From positions 7,720,334 through 7,784,333 of the forward strand of contig NC_045147.1 of the NCBI RefSeq assembly GCF_008831285.2: DNA of 64,000 nt, read 5' to 3'. Origin of the DNA: Nymphaea colorata. Taxonomy: Eukaryota > Streptophyta > Magnoliopsida > Nymphaeales > Nymphaeaceae. The translations under genes and the position numbers were made by a program. A model generated the notes under the pieces. The model saw only the letters and a program-made list of their open reading frames with translations. It ran no database searches and was not told where the DNA came from. Of this stretch, positions 1 through 13,168 are shown in pieces. Each line of letters starts with the position of its first letter. Within the stretch, counting starts at the first letter, position 1.

Positions 1-70
1 ACCAACACTCACATCCACATCCACACCTAGACCAACGTAACATAAATTCTTATTCTTCAGATTCGCATAC

Positions 71-2525
71 CTCTTTTTCAAGTTCCCATTGAGTTGATGC
101 AAGCGACCTTGCCAGCTCAGCATTTGCAGTCTGCAACAAGTTTCATCCAACAAAAAGAAGAATAATATAATAAAATAACAAGTTGCATTGTTGATGAAAT
201 ATGCATAGTTGCGCCCAGACAAAAAAAGCTTAAAATGTGATAATGAATAACAATCAAAATTTGACAATAATAAAAGTGGAAGCACCTCCAGTTTAGACAA
301 ACGAGCCATGGCTTCCATTCTGGTGCTATTATGTTTCCGTTTCTCTAGTTCAACGGCCTCCATGACTTCCTCCATGTTTGATTGTAATTTTGAAGCCTGA
401 TGATATGCAATCCAAAAAAGTTGTGCAGATTAACTAGAGCAATGGATGAAAAGTTTAAAAACTAGAAGAGAGAGAGAGAGAAAGAGAGAGAGATTTCTCT
501 TATCAAAGACTGATACCAGAATAACAAGTAGAAAGAAAATAATTTAACCTCTTGCACTTGTTCTTTTTCTCGTTCCTCTAAGATCTCCTCCAAGTGCTGC
601 TTTTCTCCTTCCAACATGGCCACAATGTTATCATGCTCTCTTTTAGCTTCAACAGCAGCTGCTTCGGCAATCAATTGTTCCCTCCTCTTTCTCTCCTCTC
701 TTCTAATACCTTCATTGTCAGAATCAGATGTGGATCCCGATTCAGAATCTGATGAGGATCTCGCCTCACTCTCTGAAGAGCCCAAGTTCGGATCCATTTT
801 ATCTACAGGTAGGCCTGAAAATCTTTCAGAACCTCTTTGCATGTCTTGCAGTCCGGAAGCCCCCACATTCAACACAGACACACTTCTTCCAACTGTAGTC
901 TTATTATCATCACCATTTGCTTGAATTTTTGTGCCAGAGTGTTTGCTAACCAAGACACCATTTTCTTTCACGTAAGAGATACATGCATCCTCTTTTTCAC
1001 GCAATGCCCTTCTGATGCTTTTCTCTGAGGTTATTTGATTAGGAAGGCTTAGATCATCTGATCTCACTCCTGAACTGGTTTCACCTTGTTCGTGAAAACT
1101 ACCATCTTCTGGGCTAATAAGTTTATCATCACTCACTTTACTATGAGGCTTATCCACATTATAGTTCTTGAAACTTTTGCCGCATTCTGCAACTTCTGAT
1201 TCCTCGGTGGAATATTTTCTTCGATGCACAGGTGACTTATCACCAGTAGCAATGTCATCTTTTTCCACCATAGCTAAAGAATCAACTGGTACTTGCTTAT
1301 AACTTTCAAATCTCATTTGAGAAGGATCCAATCCATCTGGCACATTCCTGGACTCGACATCCATCTTCATGAAAACCTCATCAATAGAAGTAAATAAACC
1401 ACGATCCTGCTTGCCAAAATCTGAAGCCAAGGCATCCAAGCCTACTTTTTTCTCTGTCAGAACTTCAAAATCCTTCACTAACTTGGAACCAAAAGAGGTT
1501 TGTTTGTGAACTTTCTTGGTCTCCAAGAGAGCTGAGTCAATTTGTGTATGTTTAGGAGCAGAACCAACAAAGGAACTAGTTTGGTTCAGACCATGGATTT
1601 GGTTTCTCTTAGTTTCATTTGCAGCACATTTGTCAACAGCACTATTTGATTTGCCAGACACAGGAATGGACTCGGGGGAGCCAAGTAGCTCTGTCCAGTC
1701 ACCATCGTTAACAACCTGATTTGAAGGAACAGGAGACGCCTTCCTAGACTTGGCTATGATTTCAGGTCTCCTTTTTCTTCCACTTTTCTGCAAATCAAGT
1801 GTTTTTGGCAGCTCATCAGGGTTTTTCTCTAGGTTTTTCTTCTTGAACTGATCCCTCAAGGGAACCGTCTCTGCTTTCGTAGGAAGTCCAGCATTGACTG
1901 TCTCCGGTCGAGACTTCTCATTCTTCCCGAGAGATTCTGCTGCTTGTTGATCAATCTAACAAACAGATCCAGACCCACGCATGTTGGTAGTTAAAAGTTA
2001 AAACCAGCAGGATCGAACCAACCAATCATTTGTCAACCAACATTACCAAGAAAAAAATAACAGATAAATTCCGTGAACCAAATGAATGCACAAGTCGGAA
2101 GATGTTTTAAGCCTGATATCCAAATCAACCAGACTATAAATCGACAACCTGACTCCTACTAAAACGAGCCTGATTATGCAAACAATTATAAAGAGGATCA
2201 TGAAAACAACCAGGAATCATGCCGAATTAATGAAAATAGAAAAGGTTTCTCGCAGTCCAAATTTAATTGCCAAACTGATCACACACCAGTCGAAGGAGAA
2301 GCACACGACCCTCCAAATCCTAAAGAACCTTCACCGACCGACTCGCCCAATTTTAGATAGCCTAATCACTATCGGGTATAGAATTCCCCTATGGAATGAC
2401 AAACAGAGCTCCAGAACTAGGAAAACTACGAAAATTAACCAGAATTTTTCGAAGAAAATAAACAGAAATACCTGTTGGAGAAGCGACTCTGCTACTTTGA
2501 GCTTGGAAGAAAGCCAGTTCGCCAT
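71..2525 (-). CDS. GC2: Golgin candidate 2 (golgin-84-type Golgi tether), 3' end outside window
   Basis: Four coding exons on the minus strand are supported by GT-AG junctions and phase: 2472-2525, 549-1955, 286-396 and 71-130, all phase 0, giving 544 residues before the window edge. The start is the ATG at 2523-2525; it yields the N-terminus MANWLSSKLKVAESLLQQ, continuing IDQQAAESL in exon 2, which I recognise as the conserved N-terminus of plant GC2. Exon 2 encodes a long low-complexity middle part with a WTELLGSP motif, then a Ser/Asp/Glu-rich acidic patch followed by an Arg/Glu-rich helix (about residues 400-487). Exons 3 and 4 continue the coiled coil. Family knowledge: these are coiled-coil golgins held in the Golgi membrane by a C-terminal transmembrane segment and thought to tether vesicles; that segment would lie left of position 1. 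Arabidopsis GC2 is about 670 residues, so roughly one fifth is missing here. No frameshift seen. Confidence 0.92.
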
Positions 2526-4469
2526 CTGAATGAAGACTTTAGGACTCCACGGACCGATAAACCAGTGGTTCCGCCATCGACCACCGCATCTGAGAGTCTT
2601 CTCGTGCAATAAATTCTCTTACTCTTCTTCTCCTTTGTCCTTTAGGATCTGTTTCACTGATTTCAGGATTTATGGTCTGTGTCTTACGAAGTCGGTGAGA
2701 ATTACCTAACCAATCCCCACGCTTGGCGAAAGTTGGCGGACATGTCTCAAAGGTGGCACGGATACGATAATTATGAGTACGAGGAGAAGCTTACAGAAAG
2801 CAAGCCCGACCAACCACGAAAACGTGATGCCAAACCGGTGGGATGACTATCCTGATGAACTTGAGGAAAACGGGCGTACGGCATTAGAGGCAGCAACAGA
2901 TGCGAACAAAACTATTTTCGAGAATCAACTTTGTTTCAGGGGGTCGCGACTTTGTTGCCTGTTGGTTTGATTGGATCTAATAGTTTATTAGGGAACATTT
3001 GAAGAGAGCACTCTCAAGACTCAATATGCTCAAATTTAGCATTGAGCTTAATGTTCTACAGATACCTGTTTTTTTATTTTCAGAATATTTTCAGCAATTA
3101 CTTAAAGGCACTCAACCTGCGGTCCATAACTTTTTATTGGTTTCAACAAATATTCTAGAAAACATTACATATAAACGCTCAAGTTTTGGGTCGACAACAA
3201 AAAGCCCTCACCTTTTGGTCGTGCACAAAAGGGCCCTCAATTTTTAGTAGATATTCACAAATGACCACATTTGTGACTGTTTCCAACGAAAAAATTTACA
3301 TGATAAAACAGAAAAGAGATAATTTTTTGTTGTTTTACTGTTCGGACCCTCTATGTCTCATCTCATTTTTCCTCTTTTAGGTATCTCTCACTTAATTTTC
3401 GGGTGCCTATTTCCAGCCGTCTCCCTCTCTTGTTTTATGATAAGGTGTGCTGGTTCAGCATTAGAATTTTTGGAGAAGCAGCAAAGACAAAACTTTCACT
3501 AGTAGAAATGGATGGGGAATGCCACCTTATACCATGCCCTTTCTTTATAGCCTTTTGTTTAAGAGCACTGTCCTCGTCGATTGCATGTTTCTGCTGTTAT
3601 GTGTTGTTATTCTGAATGCTTCTTAAAATGAAGCATCTATTCTTAGTGCACAATGTTTGCCCGTGGAATTATCCTTTTGTAGCATACGGTCATCGCCAAT
3701 GCCTCAATTTGTTTGTGAAATGCCTACAAGAGCATTCAGTCAACAACACCCTTTATGGTTGTATACGTAGCTTGTGTCATGTGTTCATTGTGACATAGTT
3801 TGCAGGTAGAGAGAGAGAGAGAGAGAGATTATAAATCATTGATCTGAACGACAGTCTCTCCTTGGCCAAAAGATTCTCGTCTCCTTGGCACGTCGAAAAT
3901 GTATTGAAAACCTCCGTTGAAAAGCGAATGTGCTCTTCTTTCCTTGCTCGAAACATACTTCGAAAAACTCTACCAAAATGGGAAAAATCCACTTGTATCA
4001 TTATTGTTCGTAGTGGCAAATAAAGATATGAAAACACAATGCTTACTCTAAATGGCGCAGAAGAAGTTGTAAATTGGTCACGAGTACATTCCAAAATACA
4101 TGGGGCACTGCAACATTAACGAGCAAAGATGAACGGTATGTTACACTCTTAGTGTCATTCTTTGCAAGCAAAGTAAATGCTTACAACTTACCCTTTATAA
4201 GAACGGTTGGTGTCTGTGGGTTGGCAATCACAAAAAATGCATCGTCAATCAGTTGGTAGAAAATGCATTGTCAATCAGTTGGTAGTGGTCAAAAGTCTCA
4301 GGTTGCATATACTTAGTCGATAGAGTACCAAACCATTTGCCTTCAGTGTCACAAACTGATAAGCAGCTATATGGTGACGACGGGTGCTTCTTTGGTATCA
4401 ATCTGCGATCAAGTGTGGCATCAAACTGCAACCTTGGTATGGTGTCAGATCCCATGCATATTATGTTTG
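2526..4469. other. 5' flank of GC2 and intergenic sequence
   Basis: This stretch begins with the presumed 5' UTR and promoter of GC2 (transcribed to the left). A 65-codon plus-strand ORF at 2773-2970 starts in a moderately GC-rich patch but matches nothing I know. A GA microsatellite lies near 3808-3828. No RNA gene or conserved domain was seen. Confidence 0.5.
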
Positions 4470-5230
4470 AACAGCAACCTTATCATTTTGTAGGTCACAT
4501 AAACCCATAAACAATAAGAATGGTGATTGTACTGCTTCTCAAGTATCAAACTGTGTTCATAATGCAATGTCAAACCATAGTCTTAGTACGGCATCAGACC
4601 GTGATTATATTGTGAATCAAACAAAAAGTCATCATTTTGTAGGTGCCAAACATGGCACCAATCCTACTCTATCTGCAGCATTTAATGTTGAAATGCCACA
4701 AGCACGACCTCTAAATTAAACTATAAATGCTGACGATGGCATGGGGGGAGAACTACTATACATAGACCAAATGGTTGAAGATATAAACAAAAAGCAAATT
4801 GCATGCAACTTTTATGGTTCAGTAAGTGATGGTATTGTGTATCCACTCAAATCCAAACATATATGTACATGGAGTGGAGGAAAAATTTTCAGTGGGTTTG
4901 GATACCAATGAACAAAGCACAAAAGGCTCGTTGTTGGTTTGGGTTCTCTATATGAAGAAAGAGTTTAATGATGAGGAACATGTATTCAATTTCTATAAGG
5001 ATTATGAGTTACACCATAATTTTACTGTCACGAATGGTAATCATGATAAAGTTGGAATGATGTTTGTTGTAAGGAGAACTTAAATGTGGTCGAAAGAATG
5101 TTGGTTAAAAGAATAATGCCAATAAAATTCAAATGTGACCTTCATTACACTACTTTGAAAAAGTTTAGTCTTATATCTAATATTAACAAGAATCCTAGAA
5201 GACATATAAAGGGAGTTATGGAGTGGTTGG
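4470..5230 (+). pseudogene. Decayed FAR1-domain (MULE-derived) fragment
   Basis: The plus strand reads with few stops from about 4500 and, near 4965-5080, gives EFNDEEHVFNFYKDYELHHNF, which resembles the start of the FAR1 DNA-binding domain (acidic residues, then an aromatic FYxxY core). Stops and frame changes break it just upstream and again after 5080. FAR1/FHY3-like proteins derive from Mutator-like transposases, and such fragments are common in plant genomes. The fragment has no recognisable MULE transposase core or terminal repeats, so it could come either from a FAR1-like gene or from a MULE. Only the short domain match supports the call. Confidence 0.45.
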
Positions 5231-7120
5231 TTGTCTAGGTTTGGGATTAGAACCGAAGCTACTATGAGGCAGGTTGAGATCTATTGAATCAAGGGCCCAA
5301 GCTTAGTGGGAGAGCACGTTGGGTTGTTACGAGAGTATCACAGCTAGTTCAACACTCAGGTCTCAAGTTCCACATGCATGGGCATGTGTCTCAAGGAAAG
5401 TGGGTAGTGCACATCTTGAAGCCTTCATTCCGTTGAAGTGATGTTTATCTTTCATATATATAATGTCGTGACATCTAGTTTGGAGCATTTATTTCTCATA
5501 TACTTGCAAGCATGATGAATGTGTCTTTTGTGTTTATGCATTTTATTATTGGTGTACTTATGCCAACTCAAAATTCCATTTGATTGACTTGTTCTCGTAC
5601 TTCATAAGCCAGTTGCGTACCTGCCTGACTTCAAAAGGCATTTTATCATGTGAAATTGTATGACTTATGAACATTTGTCTAATTATGTCTTATAAAGCAT
5701 TCATAGCATGAGCAAGTAAATTGGAGGGGTGTTTTATACCTTGTACCTTGAGGCTAACAAGTCTAAAATTTACTAACCTAAAACTCGTTACAAGGGCTCA
5801 GTAGGAAGCCCCATAGATATAATATTGCACATGACAAAACTACATGACCATCAAAGCAATAGAGCCTCATAGTAACTTGTGGGGTGGTGAGATATTTTCC
5901 TATGGGTGACCGTCTGCCTAAAATATCAAGAAGGCAAGAATAAAAGCAAAAGAACCAAAATGGCCAAACTCAAAATGTCTGCCCAAAAAACTAGGGATGA
6001 CCAAGTCCAAGAATTCCGTAGTGATAAAAACATAAGCTTCTTGTGATTACAAAGTGAGTCAAGATAGTGACAAATCTTGCACTAAGAAACCCTGTGACAT
6101 AGAAACTAACCCTTACTAACTTACCATGTGAAAATGAAAGAACAATTGTTTTATATCAATTTCATAACATTGGCCGAAATGTTTTTGGTTCTACAAGAAC
6201 AAAATCATGCAATTCCATACAAGATATAATAGATAGAAGAAAACAAGTTTTATCAAAATTTACAAGCATTTTTATAAGAACACAAGTATTTCATAAGCAC
6301 TCACGTTTATGTGAGATTTTTGTGCTTCAATGTAAGCAAGCATACATGCACATGCATTTCATTGCATGAATCACAAGCACTTATGCTTATGTAACTATTT
6401 CATGCTCTGGTGCAAATTCAAGCACATGCATTGCATGAACCTTACAAGAATTTTCACGAGTACTCACACTTTATGCGAGACTTTCATGCTTCAGTGCACA
6501 CATGCAAACAAGTACTCCAATGTATGGTTTTTATAAGAATTTTCACACATTTTCACAAGCATCACACTAGGACATTTTTTATATGATTTTTGGAAAAAAA
6601 AATTCAAGACAGATGTTTGATCTTTGCCTCTAAACACAATTTCTGGCTTAATAATAGAGAGGGTCGGGTCATCTGTGAACACCCAAAAATTGTATAGGTT
6701 CAAATGACCATTTTACCCTTCACCATGAGATTTTCAAATGTATTTTCAAACACCAAATTTCAAGAAAAAAAAGACACATTTTTGAACCAAACAAGCATTT
6801 TTTACACAACATTGAACTCCTAAACGTAGACCACTTAAGTCGTTCAAGTAAAAAAAGTATGAATTTTTCACCAAATATTTAAGCAATTAAGCCATTTCTC
6901 AACTTTGCATTGTCCCAGGAGTCATTGGAGTCAGTTCAATATTCTTATTCCAGCTTGAAGTTAGCTCCCCTATAGCTCAAATTAGCTCCTGGAACTTAAA
7001 ACTATGAATTTTAGTTCAACCAAGTCAAAGCAAGTTTACCTTAATGGAGAGAATTTTATTTAACTAATTTTGAGTCACAACTTAACTTTCAGCTATATAC
7101 TTACATACTAACTTAAACTT
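5231..7120. other. AT-rich intergenic sequence, no gene seen
   Basis: No coding signal with domain support. The part around 6240-6550 contains loosely repeated phrases built around GCACATGCATT and CACAAGCACTT, probably an old degenerate repeat. Confidence 0.4.
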
Positions 7121-7129
7121 TCAACCCTC

Positions 7130-7760
7130 TTGTTTTCAGGTTTTGAGCTTAACCCAAAAGAGTGAGCTAAAACCAAGTTAAGATCATGTTTAATATGTAT
7201 AAAGGAAGATTTCCTTAGTTCGGTTTTAGTTTATTCATCATGGTTTGGGTTCAATTCAGTTTTGAGTGTTTTCTCTCTCTCATCTTTAGGAATTTGTACT
7301 AAACTTGAGCTCAACCCGAGGGAGTAAGCTAAAATCGAGTGATGACTATGTTTACCATGTATAATCCTTAGTTTGGTTTGTGTTCATTCATCCCGGTTTG
7401 AGTTTAATTTAGTTCCAAGTAGTTTCTCTCTTTTGTTTTTAGGGTTTGAGTTGAATTTGAGTTCAACCTAGAAGAGGGAGTTAAAACCGAGTTAGGACCA
7501 TGTTTGTCATGTATAAATCAAGCTTCCTTTAATTCAGTTTTAGTTTATTCATCTCAGATCGAGTTCAATGTAGTTATGACTGATTTCTCTCTTTTGTTTT
7601 CACAAGTTTGAGCTAAATTTGAGTTCAACTTGATAGAGTGAGCTAAAACGGAGTTGCAAGTATATTTATCATGAGTAAATAAATACTATCTTAGATTGAC
7701 TTGAGTTTATTCCTTCTTGTTTGAGTTTAATTGAGTTTTGAAGGCTGTGGAGCTCACTCC
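7130..7760 (+). repeat. Degenerate tandem repeat, about four units of 150-160 bp
   Basis: Four successive segments begin near 7139, 7289, 7441 and 7601. Each has the order: TTTGAGCT-type phrase, GAGTTCAACC-type phrase, GAGCTAAAACCGAGTT-type phrase, a CATGTTTAxCATGTATAA phrase, AGTTTATTCAT, then a pyrimidine run (TTTCTCTCTTTTG) ending in TTTAG or similar. Units differ by many substitutions and small indels, so the array is old. It has no coding potential that I can see. Confidence 0.7.
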
Positions 7761-10700
7761 TACTACTTGCTTATACTTTATAAACTGTTTTCAAGCTCAA
7801 TTTTGCGAAATTAAAGCAATTTTTTTCGATCATTCACATGTCCTTATAGGTGAGTAGCTTTTACGTGTACCCTCAAATCCATTTATGAAAATTCTAATAA
7901 AAACTGATTTCTATGGTCTTTCTTGATTTTTCATTATAAATGTGTTTATATTGCGACTTGGAAAAAAACTGGTTTTGATTGTTAAAGCAATACAGAAAGA
8001 ATTTTTTTAGCAGGATTTCAACCAGATCAAGAAAATTCATTTAGAACTTTTAAAATACACATAAGGGCAAAATGTTAATTTTCTTTATGAGTCATATTCT
8101 TCTATATCAACATAGGGTATATATTACATATACCTTCACTTATTACTTTCTTTGATTCTAGAAGCATAGTTCAAGCCAATCCTGTTATTTGGACTCATTT
8201 CAGCCAAAATCACACACAAATGATATTTTTTTCATTTGCTATCATGCACATATTTTTCATAAAACCTGGCATAGGTGCCAGATGAACCTAAGTTAGCTTT
8301 TTATATGCATTTCATGGATCTGATAGGCCTGAGCCCAAGTTCAGCCTACCCCAATTTCTCATTAAAACTAAATTGTCCAATGACAGCACCTTGGCGGACC
8401 TTACGCGCGCAGCCTGTGTAAACCCAATTTTTCAAAAACTGGACCTGACCTAGGTTCATTCCATGTCATACAACTTGAACCCACCTAGCTCAGCTTGAGT
8501 CAGGTCCAGGTCCATGTTATTTTCATATCTTCATTTCATATTTCTGATCTAGATCATATATCCAAGTCTTATTTCTATGTTTGGATCTTGTTTTCATGTC
8601 TCAAATCTTATCTATCTTTATAGATCCAGATCCATTATTCTCATATTTCAAATCCTGGATATCAAATCATAACCCAAATTTCAACACCGTATCCAAGTAC
8701 ATCTTCTGATATTTTCCTTGGATTTGGACCTAGATTTGGGTCTTAGTATCAAACCCAGATCCAAGATACACATGAGTTTAATGCACATTATATCTCAAAA
8801 ATTCATCTGATTGTCTCACTTTGCTTAATATCAATTCGCAGTAAGCACTTAAAATGCGCAAAATTCTTTGTTGAGCACTTCACCGGACATGAAATTGAAA
8901 TCGATATCCGTATGTGACCAGAACAAACATTTTTCTTATTTATGTCAAGTTTTAAAAGTGTGTTTTCTCCTTTTCATATTCTTTTGTTGTTCATGCTCCA
9001 CGCTCAATGTCAATCCTGATACTCCATCAAGAATCGACCAGCACTTCTCTATGCACATGCCACTTTTTAAAGAATCAAATCAAAGTTTGGAAGAGATCGC
9101 AATAAGTAAAATTGAATTTAAAATATACTTTTAACCTATGGTTTTTGGTTGAGATAGGAGACTGAATATGCAAAACTTTAGGCGTGTATCAATGGGCACA
9201 AAAAAATTTGCCCCTACTTTCTCCTACAAATAGGTCTCCCTCCCCTTTCTTACTACATACTTTAAGCTATTCCTTGAAGCAGTTGGTAAATTCCCAAATG
9301 GGTAATAAAAATGGGTCTAGCTTAAAACAAGCTAAATTTTAAGAGTCGTAGTCTAACTCTTGATTCGGACTACATTATCGCTCAGCCTAGACCCAACTAG
9401 ACTCGATGTAGGGGTCATGGGAGCAGGCTCAGCCAGAATGCCAGCTTCAGGTAATTTCTTTTTCCTCTTTTTTTTTCTTATTTGCAATTTACTTCTGTAT
9501 GCATGTTAAGTGTAGTTTTTGCTTTTTTAAGCAAGTTTATTTTAGTTTTCTTTTTGCTTTGAGCAGGTTTAGCTTAGTTTACATTTCTTAGATGCTTTAA
9601 GAATGTTGTAGTAGTTTAGCATGTTTATTCTATAGATTAAATTTATTTTAATACCTTTAATGTGGGCATGAGGGTCAGGTATGCCCCTCTCCTCTTTGAC
9701 TATTTCCTTTAAATTCTTTACTTTTGTTTACTTATACTTGAAGCATGCATATGGAATATAGTTTTCTTTCATGTTTTCTTTAACCATGCATTGTACCTCT
9801 GTTTTAACATGCACTGAACCACTTTGCACTTACATGCACACCTTACCTGAAAACAAACTGCATCAGCAAAGTACCATAGCTTGTATGCATCAGCCCAGGT
9901 TTGTGGTGACCTAAATCCAGCCTGGTCCTCATATAAGAACCATTTCAAAATCATAATTTTCTAAAATATTTTCAGAAATCAGCTTCTTTAATTGATTTTA
10001 AAAACCCTAGGTCATATAGCCATGACATCCAAATCTAGTTCAGTTCTCTGTGGCTTAGCTCAAACCAGTCTTAGAGGCTACTGCTTGTGAACATAATCCC
10101 ATAACATAGATTTTGTCAAACTATTGTAAAAACTCATTCAAATGAAATGAATGAAATATATATCATATATCACATGGTTTGACTAAGTCCAAACACATTT
10201 ACAGTCAAACTTGTCCCAAGTAGGTTCAAACCCATTGTAGGCAAGAATGAACCTAGCCATTTTGACCAGCTTACCCCCAGCCCATTTGGATCAGGAATTT
10301 CAATTCCAATTATTGGATTCAAATCATAAACTTAAACTTTATGTTGATCTAAACCACGACATTAACCCTTGCCTACCAACATAGATTTGCTTCTTAGATT
10401 TTAGATTTTTTATCTCAAATCTTAGATTTTAGGTCTCAGCTTTTTTATTTCAAATCTTAGACTTTGGATCTTAGATCTTAGATCTTAGATCTTAGATCTT
10501 AGATCTTACATCTTAGACTTTGGATTATGAATCAGATTTCACATACGAGTTTCAAACCATAAATCTCAGATTATGGATTTCGGATTTCATACCCTAGATT
10601 TTGGATCTTGGGTTTTAGATCTTGGATCTTAAATTTTAGATATTGGATCTTGTATTTGATATAAAAGCAATGAGTATTTGATCACAAACATCATATCCAT

Positions 10701-11215
10701 TCCCACAAAATCAGACCCAAATGCAAGATTTTAAACCTTGTAATCATCAAACTTGAATATATCCTTTCAAGAATTTGGATCTTAAGAGATCCAATCATCA
10801 ATACAAGATGAAACCTACTAGATTTTTTATCTTGCACTTTGGATTGAGAGTCCCATTGACATGATATGAGATTTTGGATCACTATGACATTTCTCATTTC
10901 AAACTTGGAACAAGAATGTTGTGGATCTCTCAAATCCTCACTTCATTTTGAATTCAGATCTAGATTCCCTAGTTAGGTTTTTGCATGCATCATATTAGAT
11001 TTAGGACGTCAATTTGTATTTATCTATGATGATATGGATAGTGAACAACAGACTTCAATTTAATCTCTTCTTGTTCATCAGTTCATTTATAAGATCTACT
11101 CATATTTTAAAATATGAACGATTTCAAAATTAAGGTAGTTTGCTTTCTCGGGATTTATACAATATTTAGGCTTACAAAACTAAATATTTTTGTCTAGCAC
11201 TTGGTTTGATTACCC
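7761..11215. other. AT-rich intergenic sequence with short-period repeats
   Basis: No gene with domain support. Around 8520-8770 and again 10380-10660 the sequence is built of variants of ATCTTAGATTTTGG, including a near-perfect run of the 7-mer ATCTTAG at about 10466-10507. This looks like simple-sequence expansion. Short ORFs on either strand here are not similar to anything I recognise. Confidence 0.45.
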
Positions 11216-11319
11216 CTAGTAATGGTCAAATGTCATACTGACTGGTCGAGTCCGCAATCTAGTGTGACTCTGGTCGAGTCCCCGTCTCTCGCAATCTAGT
11301 GTGACTCAGTTTCTCCACG

Positions 11320-11480
11320 GCAAGTATCTTTGTCACCCGAGGTTCATGGTTCTTCGAAGGTGTCCGGAAAGCATGGATGACAGTCGGCCCCCATGCAAGC
11401 TGGACGGTGGGGAACAGTGATATTTGGTTCTGGTTGGACAAATGGTCCGAGGGACTTACCTCTTAGCAATAAGCTGCTCC
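11320..11480 (+). pseudogene. LINE (non-LTR retrotransposon) ORF2 fragment
   Basis: One plus-strand frame reads GSWFFEGVRKAW, then ASWTVGNSDIWFWLDKW and a stop near 11463. The pattern W-x-VGN-x-x-x-I-x-FW-x-D-x-W is typical of the region just after the reverse transcriptase domain of plant LINEs. No other part of a LINE (endonuclease, RT core, poly-A tail) was found, so this is a short truncated remnant. Confidence 0.6.
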
Positions 11481-13168
11481 CGGAAGAATGGTTTCAACTT
11501 GAGCCATCCATCCATTAGCTCTGATTGTCATGAGGTATGTGGTGGTTTTTGGGGATCCCCCTTCTTGTATCTCTTCTTTTGGTTTGAGTTTACAAAACGC
11601 GAGGCATTCTCTCTTTTTGGTAATCCTCTTGTGGCAATTTAGTTGTTGTAAATAGGCCATTTTGTTGATCTCTTTCTCATTAATAAAAGTTTGGAGGCCT
11701 CCTCCAGCAAGCTTGTTGCAGGCATCCTTAACACAGTGTGTGTGCATTCCTGCCTATTTGAAAACATTTGTACATCAATACGATGAGCTGTAAAAGATAT
11801 CGGTTTAAAGAGGCCTTTTACTTCAAGAGAGGTGATGCAAGTCACAAGTTGTGGATTCAGATATAAATTTGTGGATTATTTAATTGAAGGTCTTAAGTCA
11901 AATCATTAAGCAGTTGGTTTTGGATATAGCATGAACTGGCAAATCAAAAAGCAGCAGGCGTGTGTCACGCTATTTCACCATCTAAAACCGTAAGTTAGTC
12001 CACACTTTTACTAGCTACCTGTAATTAAGATCACGGTTTCTAAGACTTCACATTGATTACAAATTGCTTCAAAAAATTCAAGGACACCGCAGTTCGAATA
12101 TCAGCAGATCCTTTTTCCAATGAAAACGTTAATTTTTTTCTGTCATCTCAAGCTTATTAAATGTTGAAAATATAATGTAACGAGAAATTGGAAGCCGAAA
12201 GTTGCAACTTCAAACTTATGTGGCTAAAGAGGAGAGAATCGAAGCCCGTTCAGATAGTGACCGTTGGTGGTAGTTTAACTCCCCTCCGGCCGTGGCAGCG
12301 GATCCGTTTGAATTTTGAAAATTAAAATCAGCAAAAACAGCGTAACCGGCGAACGAGCAAAAGCTGCAAAACTGAAGATTACTTTAGTAAGTGACGTCAA
12401 GGAAGTCCGGATCTGGAAAACACGAGAAAACAACTGGAGCCAAGCGTGAAATAGAATTGGTGGAGAGAGATGTAATTAATTGTACGCGTGATCAGCTTTT
12501 TCTTCGTTTCTTGCTGGGTTGCCTTTGCTTATATTTCCGAAGGGAGACTCATTTTTTCTAAGTGCGCGCACCCACCTGCGGAATTTTCTCTACTTACTCT
12601 ATTTTTCTTTTCTTCTTTTGAGAAGATCTCACTTTCCTTTCTTTTTTTAATTCTTCTTTTCTTTTATTTTGGAAGGGGTGACATTTTGAGATATATTTCA
12701 AAAACAATAAGCAGATGTTCACTCGCAGATAGATTTTTTTTTTTGGCATTGAAATTAAAGAGCCTTTGTTTCTTTAGGACAAACTTTTGCATCATCATGA
12801 GTTGGTTTAAGCCATACTTGTTAAATTGCTTTAACGTGAAATAAAAAAAGGTAATAAAAAGTTGCCCACACTCTTTGGTGGAAGATGACCGATACGAATG
12901 CTGACATGGTCCCGATTCAAGTTTCGTTTTCGTTTCTTAAAAAGCAAAATACTTTTTAAAATCATTTTAAAGGTGCTATGGGACATTAAACACAATGTCA
13001 AAGGCCTAACGTCAAATATCAACTGGACAAATTCTTGGCGAGGAGGAAATATTAAAAAGCGAAGGTACAAAAGAAGGCACTGGCAAGAAAGCCAAAAAGG
13101 TCGAGGGACGAAACAGCGGAAAGAGAAAAGGACGAGCTAATAGAAAGATTGTGTGTGTGGGGGAGACG
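11481..13168. other. 5' flank of the DUF4057 gene
   Basis: Contains the presumed promoter and 5' UTR of the gene starting at 13169. A pyrimidine-rich stretch lies around 12590-12780 and a more GC-rich patch around 12240-12440. I cannot place a transcription start with confidence. ORFs here are not supported. Confidence 0.45.

Noticed and set aside
2773-2970. 65-codon ORF right of GC2 as a divergent small gene
   Set aside because: No similarity recognised, no supporting splice sites, and the surrounding sequence does not extend it.
10466-10507. Seven-base ATCTTAG repeats as an interstitial telomere
   Set aside because: The plant telomere unit is TTTAGGG; this repeat lacks the G run and grades into looser ATCTTAGATTTT simple sequence.
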